DNA from: Kappaphycus alvarezii
Lineage: Eukaryota > Rhodophyta > Florideophyceae > Gigartinales > Solieriaceae
Direction: 5' to 3'
DNA: 64,000 nucleotides
Assembly: GCA_002205965.3 (NCBI GenBank)
Contig: NADL03000657.1
Span: 806,001-870,000, forward strand
In this document: positions 58,040 through 64,000 of the stretch, piece after piece
How positions within the stretch are numbered: position 1 is the first letter of the stretch
How the letters are laid out: every line of letters starts with the position of its first letter
The notes under the pieces: generated by a model
The model's input: the letters and a program-made list of their open reading frames with translations, nothing else
The model's database searches: none
Told to the model about the DNA's origin: nothing
Made by a program: the position numbers and the translations under genes

Positions 58040-61000
58040 CTGGACGTATAGTTTCGGTGTTGTGCTCAGTGAGCACTTTGACAAATTGAAATATGCAATT
58101 CCGAAGAGAACGCTGATTTATATGTAAAATATCCCTAGCAATTCAAAATGGGTTTTGAAATTGAAGTATCTGTTTACTGGCTGAAATATATACAATCAGG
58201 CCAGCTCTACTTTCGCAAAATTAGCTTAACAAGCTCAGTCCAGAATATTTTGCGGCTCGAAATTAGAAAGAGCGCTCAAACATGGGCAACCGTCTTCAGC
58301 TTCATATTTTCTTCTTGAGAATCAGAGAAATTTGCGGGATTTTAAAGAGTATTTATGAGATCATACGAAGGTAGGTTGCCAGAGTTAATTATCAGAAAAG
58401 CGTCGGGTAAGAAGCTGACTCACTAAAAACACGGGTACGCAGAAAACGAAGCGAAAAATGAGAAGAGGTAGTTGATGATTGGTTGCAGCGACGAATAACG
58501 GCGAAAGTAGAAAGATGTCGGAACAAAGTAAAGCATTGGGCTCCAAAGACGCTGATTGCCCCCAATCGCTGAATTAAATGTCAAGAAAATTCAAAATCGC
58601 TACAAAAATAGCTTATTGTAGTTTTCTCCCTGAAATCACATTGTCTAGATTTTATATTGTCACAGTGATCATCGTTACGAATTTCTGGAAGCTGTTGCCG
58701 CCATTGTGGCAGCTCCGGCCCGTTAAGAGTCCATAAATATTGCATGACCAGATTTAGTACTGCTCTTTTTTTGGGGCACAAAACATTTTTATTCCAAGTA
58801 TCACAAGTATACAATTGGCTGAAACTTCCCGGTATTGCTCACATGTCCCTTCTGTCATCCTCCATTCGTTCAGTGAGTACCTAGCCTTAGCTTTTCCTCT
58901 CACGCAAAATCTTCGCGTCCTTCTTTCAATACACTACTGACATGAAGCAGAACGACTGATTGTACCATACGTGCTTCATTTATGCTTTGTTCAAAATCAC
59001 CCGAATTTTTATGATATAAAATGTCAAGTCTTTTACCATAGTAATATATTTCTACAACATTAAAGGAAAAATTACCATCAGAATACCAAAACTACCTATA
59101 AGCGCCACGTACCTGCATTTTTAATTATTTAAAGAAACATTTTGAGTGAGAAATGTGAAATGTGTGCTGTTTTAGAGAGATGAAGATAGTTGTGAACCAG
59201 ACGATTCTACGAGGTAAATCAAAACGAGGTTCAAAGAAAATTTTATATTACAACAGTCGGCGGATGTGAATAAGAAATCAACACCCGATGAGGCTAATTT
59301 CAGAACAAATTTTAGAATGAACATGGTCTCAATATAATCTTACCATATCATCAAGATTTTCATTTTACCTTCAGATTGTAGTCTTTTACACAGAAATTTG
59401 CATGTAGATAGAGACTTTTTGAATTTAAAACATTCCGAGTCTTTAAAAATGACGCTCAATATGTTGCTATTAGTTGAAGGGATAAGTTTAGAGCTTCCAA
59501 AAACTCAGAAACATACTGAAGAAAATTAATTCCACTTTTACCTCAAACATATGTTACAATTTTCCATATTGCTACAAAAAATCATAGCGCGTGGTTCAAT
59601 GTTCAGACGAATGCGACCCGAAGCACAAACTGCCTAGAGATCATCTTTTTCCAGGACTTTTTCTTTCACCAAAAAATCAGACATTTAGCAAACCAATTAA
59701 TATCTTAGCTTGGTCTATCATGGTGGGAATTTGAGGCAATAGCTCGAGGCTGTAGTCTGCACAAAAATAGTTAATTATACTGGTGCATCTCAGTTCGTTT
59801 AGAGATGAACACTAAGAACCATATGAGGATTCGAGATTACCGTCATCGGAAATATGCCATGGGGTGTCTGATGAAGTCCCAATAATGATGCGAACTACTG
59901 GTGTCCTAACCCTAAGATTTGAAATTCCCTTGCTAGTTTTTCAAGAAAAGTATATGTTACTTTCATAAGGCGTAAAATCCAATTAAATCCTGGAAGGTTC
60001 TATCTACCAGCGCGCGTTTTTATAGAAAGATTAATCATTCGTCATGCCTTTCAGAGGCAGAGACTATTAAGAATTTACACTTTGGACTACAGGCAGCACC
60101 GCATACAGGTATATTCTCCGATTCATTGTTTGATGGAGAAATCAAGCCAGAATGTCTAGCGTTCGTACCATCGCACGAATTTTGCCCGTTAACACGAGAA
60201 ATTGATTCAGACTAAGAATATTATTATCATCAACAATGTTAAATATTTCAGGAAATATAGACAGGATGGTTTTATAATTTTATTTATTTAAGACAGTTTG
60301 CAGGTTAGAGTGCAAAACTGCCAAATCAAGGGTTGAATACACAACATGACCAAAACGGGATACCAAGACGCTGCTAGCAAAAAAAACTGACATTAACGCG
60401 TTTGAATTTAAATAAAGAGGAGGAAAAACAGACGGAATCTAGCCAAAAGATGATTTATACGCATATGCTGATCATAATCGATAATTTTGTGAATAAAAAG
60501 CTAAATTAAATCCTCAGATTGCCACTCTCTTCAATTAGGACGTTGTATTTCTCAGTAATCAAAAAAGTTTAGTATATTTTAAAGAATTTGCTAGCACATC
60601 ATAATTTACACTGGTGATTCTTCAGTTAGGTGTTGTTGGAGGGGTGTTCCGCGCTACAAATTATAGGTAAAAAGCTGAAAAAGTCGTCAAAAACTCGTAA
60701 TTAATTTTACATGGAGGCACAGGTTACTAGTTTTCTCGAATTAAAGACCACGTTTGCTCTTTAAGCAAATGAATGCATCGATAATGCTCGGTTCTCTCTG
60801 ATTCATTGACTCAAAAGACTTGAAAGCAAGTGTATATTGATCTGTTATAGTCCTAAGTTTTTAAAAAATGCTTAAACAAAGATGTTTGGCATTTTCTGTC
60901 ATAGTCTATCTTCCCACAAATTTACTGATTGTAAATATTTTCGCATACACCCTTACATAAAATAACACAAGTTCGCAAACCACAATAATATTTTTAAAAA

Positions 61001-61915
61001 TGAAATTTGCTGTAATAGTAGTAGCTCTCGTTGTTAAACTTTACTTTCTCGACTTATGGAGATGAAACACTTATGACCCTGGAAATTTTCATTCATTAAT
61101 CGGTAATATTCTCGATAATATATACGGAGACAACAGATATTATTTGATAGATATTAACAGGGTACGAAAAAGATTATAGTAAACATCTATTGAAAAAGAA
61201 ATGATCCCATTGAGGAAAGTATAATTTCTGAAACTAACCGGAATTTTATACATTATATTTCAAACGAGATCAATGAGTCTAATTATGCTAATGAGGCCGT
61301 AATAGAGTTCACGTCTCATTTTAGATATTTGGAGTAGTATTTAAAACTACTAGATACTAAAAAGGCCACGTAGTTCTGATGTTTATTACTACCTCATATT
61401 TTGATTATATTCTTTTTTAGCTTTTATTTATATATTATTACCATTTACATAGATAAAATATATATTTTAACAATTGATTTGCACCTATAGTACTCTAGTG
61501 GCCATTTGACATGTATTTGAATGGCGGCCGGAGCAAACTACATATGCCTCACAATTGTTTTGGAGATTGTCTACCGTAGATCTATAATTTGTACGTATAT
61601 CAAAATCTTTTTGGCCATATCGAACTATTATCGTCCGAATGGCCTTCAGCCATTATTATCAAACTTTCCATATGCCTAAATCCAAACAGAAATCCAGGTG
61701 ACAGATCAATATGAAAACTTAAGTCCGAAATGTGTTTGTCAACGAATAAATTTGAACACTTGGTAGCCTATGATTTTTACGAAATCTAGTGCATTATGCA
61801 AATAGAAACTGTATATTGGTCTTTATTTAGTTCTATATATTCCGCTTGTTGTCTCTTTGCATGACATAGAAAATAGTTGTCACGTACATTTTGATATCGC
61901 CCTTTTTTGGTAAAA
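58040..61915. other. Long AT-rich stretch, nothing recognised
   Basis: The only named frame is minus 58,581-58,814 (77 codons), featureless. From 58.9 to 61.9 kb there are practically no open frames above 50 codons; stops are dense on both strands and no RNA gene, LTR tail or hairpin was seen. Confidence 0.4.
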
Positions 61916-61918
61916 TAA

Positions 61919-62155
61919 AATCAGTTTAGTGGGTACTCTATTCATCTCACGCCAACGGCGGTCAGCTATCATAAAAGTGCGGCTTTCCTATTAAGGCGGC
62001 GAGTTATTCGTGATTCCGCGTGTACAAGATTAACTCAGTTAGGTGAAACCCTGGCCTGGCTGAACAGTTGTCGACTTCACGAAGCGGAACTACAAGGAAT
62101 ATTTTCGTCTCAATTAGTTCATATTTATTTTTTTAGTCTGAAAGAGTATGTATAA
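61919..62155 (+). other. Unidentified 78-codon open stretch in a GC-richer island
   Basis: It opens after a TAA at 61,916 and ends at TAA 62,153, without an early ATG. It reads LTPTAVSYHKSAAFLLRRR, then RLTQLGETLAWLNSCRLHEA and ELQGIFSSQLVHIYFFSLK. Composition and the local rise in GC stand out in a very AT-rich 5-kb neighbourhood. The family is not recognised. Confidence 0.25.
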
Positions 62156-62159
62156 GGAT

Positions 62160-62875
62160 AAGGATAAAATAAGCCATCACAGCCTTGTACGCTATGGTTT
62201 TAGAACGGAATACGAGATCTAAAAAGAGCAACGATCGCTGTTGAATTCATCAAGCCCACTTAATCATTCAACTGGAACTCATGCGCTAGAGCTAAATTTA
62301 CAACATCATGGTAAACATTCATGACGGCTACTGAAGGCGAATCATCGCTTCCATTGCTGAGCGCTGTGGATATGTACCAGTTGTAACATGATGAAAGTCC
62401 CCTCTTTTATCATGACTTTAGAACACCCACAATCTGTCAGACCACTCCATGAATTGTTCGCAAGATATGGAACTTCTTCGTTGATGAGTTGAACCGGCTC
62501 CAGGTACATCGACATCAACATCTGTCCCCTCGAATGTTTAACATTTTCATCATTTCTAATGGCAGCTACAACTTTATTTTGAGTATTAGTCTCCTTTTTT
62601 GCGAAATATTAAACGGTAGACAAAGAATTGTACAGTTGTCTATCATTATTAGAGTATTTTCGAGGTGCGCTTAGTCGTTATTATCTTTTGAGCAACCATA
62701 ATCATTGTGGTACTACGGAAGCTAATTCTCTGCAGAACCTGCAATATCAGAACTGCGACGGCAAGGCAGAGTACCTTAGTCGATGAAAAATATAATCTCG
62801 ATAAGAACTTTACTGCAAGAATAATTTCAGGAGGAGATTGATCGGCAATACAAGTTAGGCATCCATTAAGTTCCC
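62160..62875. other. No supported gene
   Basis: Overlapping antiparallel frames at 62,489-62,674 (plus) and 62,649-62,897 (minus) show no domain. The minus one is hydrophobic (KVLCLAVAVLILQVLQ), possibly one membrane segment, but without other support. Confidence 0.3.
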
Positions 62876-62879
62876 TGTA

Positions 62880-64000
62880 TGGGTAAGTTGTCCGCACTGT
62901 CTAACGTTTTTCATTATAATGTATATATTCGTATTCATTTGAATCTTTTTTGGGTTTCACTTGTTCATATTGATCTTAGCAAATATGTTATTAATATATT
63001 GCAATTGATGAGGGGCTACCTTTAAAAGTTACCTGTCTCTGTCAATGCAGACTCTTGAAAATGTTTTTGAAGCTTTGAGGTTTTTCATATCAAAACAACC
63101 TGTGATAAGGGTATATCGTCGGGAGAAGAGACACTCAGAACATATTATCTCAAGAAGGAAATGTTGCAAGCGACAAAAGCGCTATCGTGGTATAGTTGAA
63201 CAGATAAAAAGGGTGGATGAGAAAGACAGTTGAGAGGGCTACAAACAAGTATAGAAAGAGCAAAGTCTATCACTGATGTTCTGTGACCAGCGTAAGAAAA
63301 CATTTTTTTGGGTCCGAAGTTACCAATCAACTTTCTACTACTAGAAAATTGACTTGAAGTTGTCTTCCAATTTGCTTGAACTCCACAAGGGGAAGTAACT
63401 TACTCAGCTTATATGGACTTTTTGGCTAACCATTGAGCCTCAAAGAAACATACTAATTACCATAAATTGCATCAAATGGAATCGTGTGACAGAGAAAAAA
63501 ATTAACAGTAGACACTATCAGGATAAGTATCTATATTCTCTTGTAAATATATTAGTTCTCTTTATCAGAGCGAAACAGTTTCCCAAAATACCCCTTTTAC
63601 CCATTTAGTCCCCATAAATATCCACGAACGGCTTAGAATTCTCTTTTGAATCCTGTGATTTATCTAGACCATTGAAGATGCCCCCATCCGGCTCCAGAGT
63701 CGGAACCACCCGGTACATGTTCTTCCGGCCCCTTCCCCACTATTCCGCCGCTTTCCATGCCTACCTCCCTCTCATCCTCCTCATTCTCCTCTTCACTCTT
63801 CCCATCATCTTCGTCAAAAGATTCATCGATCATAATTACTCCCTCAATCTCCCCTTCATTCTTCGTGTACGCCTCCCCACCGTTATACACTAGTGGCTCC
63901 CACAGGTCCACGCAGTCCTCCTCTTCTTCCTTTTCTCCCTTCTCCTCCTTGTCCGGCTCTTCTGCCTCTTCTAACTACTCAAAGCAGTTACGGCGGACAA
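62880..64000 (-). repeat. Gypsy-family LTR, continues beyond the window
   Basis: 63,115-63,380 matches the reverse complement of 38,960-39,240 closely (gaaatgttgcaagcgacaaa, ggtatagttgaacagat, gagagggctacaaacaag). The TATA site is at about 63,405. 63,590-64,000 carries the LTR open frame. This is, with the 38-kb copy, the least decayed member. The LTR end near cttatcaca would be at about 63,105, giving more than 890 bp in the window. Confidence 0.65.
63660..63980 (-). pseudogene. LTR-embedded acidic open frame (63-kb copy, partial)
   Basis: On the minus strand the frame is open from about 63,970 (after a TAG) to 63,660: LEEAEEPDKEEKGEKEEEED, then CVDLWEPLVYNGGEAYTKNE, then GMESGGIVGKGPEEHVPGG. 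It aligns with the 38-kb protein over the Glu-rich region (W(L/E)xPxLVY) and the GMESxGxVG motif. The tail KPFVDIYGD follows after the stop at about 63,640-63,610, in another frame. The N-terminal block lies outside the window. Confidence 0.5.

Noticed and set aside
1..64000. CRISPR array, prokaryotic operons or phage
   Set aside because: No spaced identical repeats, no ribosome binding sites, and retrotransposons and a spliceosomal-type intron point to a eukaryote.
1..64000. Repeat-induced point mutation as the cause of decay
   Set aside because: Damaged motifs show many kinds of changes (for example DSG to QYG, Cys to Lys), not only C to T; a quantitative dinucleotide test was not possible here.

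Overview
This looks like eukaryotic DNA, most likely from a filamentous fungus. There are no operons or ribosome binding sites, one convincing short fungal-type intron (GTAAGT to CAG, 45 bp), and a dense layer of decayed Ty3/Gypsy, Ty1/Copia and non-LTR retrotransposons in AT-rich sequence. A broken gene at 23.36-23.86 kb resembles the small secreted RNase-like effectors of powdery mildews. With the heavy, old retrotransposon load this makes a powdery-mildew-type ascomycete my best guess, but the sequence does not prove it.

Almost everything is transposon debris. One Gypsy family dominates. Its long terminal repeat (about 1 kb or more) occurs at 1-300(-), 4.85-5.85(+), 14.45-15.3(-), 21.96-23.1(-), 26.37-27.46(+), 32.6-33.0(+), 38.2-39.25(+) and 62.9-64.0(-) kb. 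Internal regions sit beside several copies: gag, protease and reverse transcriptase relics at 6-8(+), 11-14.4(-), 20.7-21.95(-) and 27.57-31(+) kb. The 26.4-33.0 kb copy is the most complete, with LTR, gag with zinc knuckle, pol and LTR. Copia relics lie at 3.5-3.9(-), 37.2-37.6(-), 39.8-41.15(+), 41.6-43.56(-) and 52.9-55.9(+) kb. A GC-rich LINE-like piece lies at 0.48-1.08 kb.

The best intact gene is a 220-residue Myb/SANT (SHAQKY-like) protein at 1747-2409(-). An inverted repeat with three TGTTCACAC copies lies just upstream of it. The broken effector-like gene is the only other locus with a recognisable non-transposon character. A few open stretches without start codons (24.2, 25.8, 57.9 and 61.9 kb) look coding but were not identified.

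The most unusual observation is that the Gypsy LTR carries its own open frame, for an acidic protein of roughly 150-190 residues. Its N-terminal motif, Glu-rich middle, M(E/K)SxGxVG motif and DIL-containing tail recur at protein level in several diverged LTR copies. Three near-perfect hairpins (9.95, 36.85 and 54.80 kb) sit in otherwise featureless DNA. Large parts of 8-11, 15.5-20, 33-36.8, 45.2-52 and 56-62 kb show nothing I can support.
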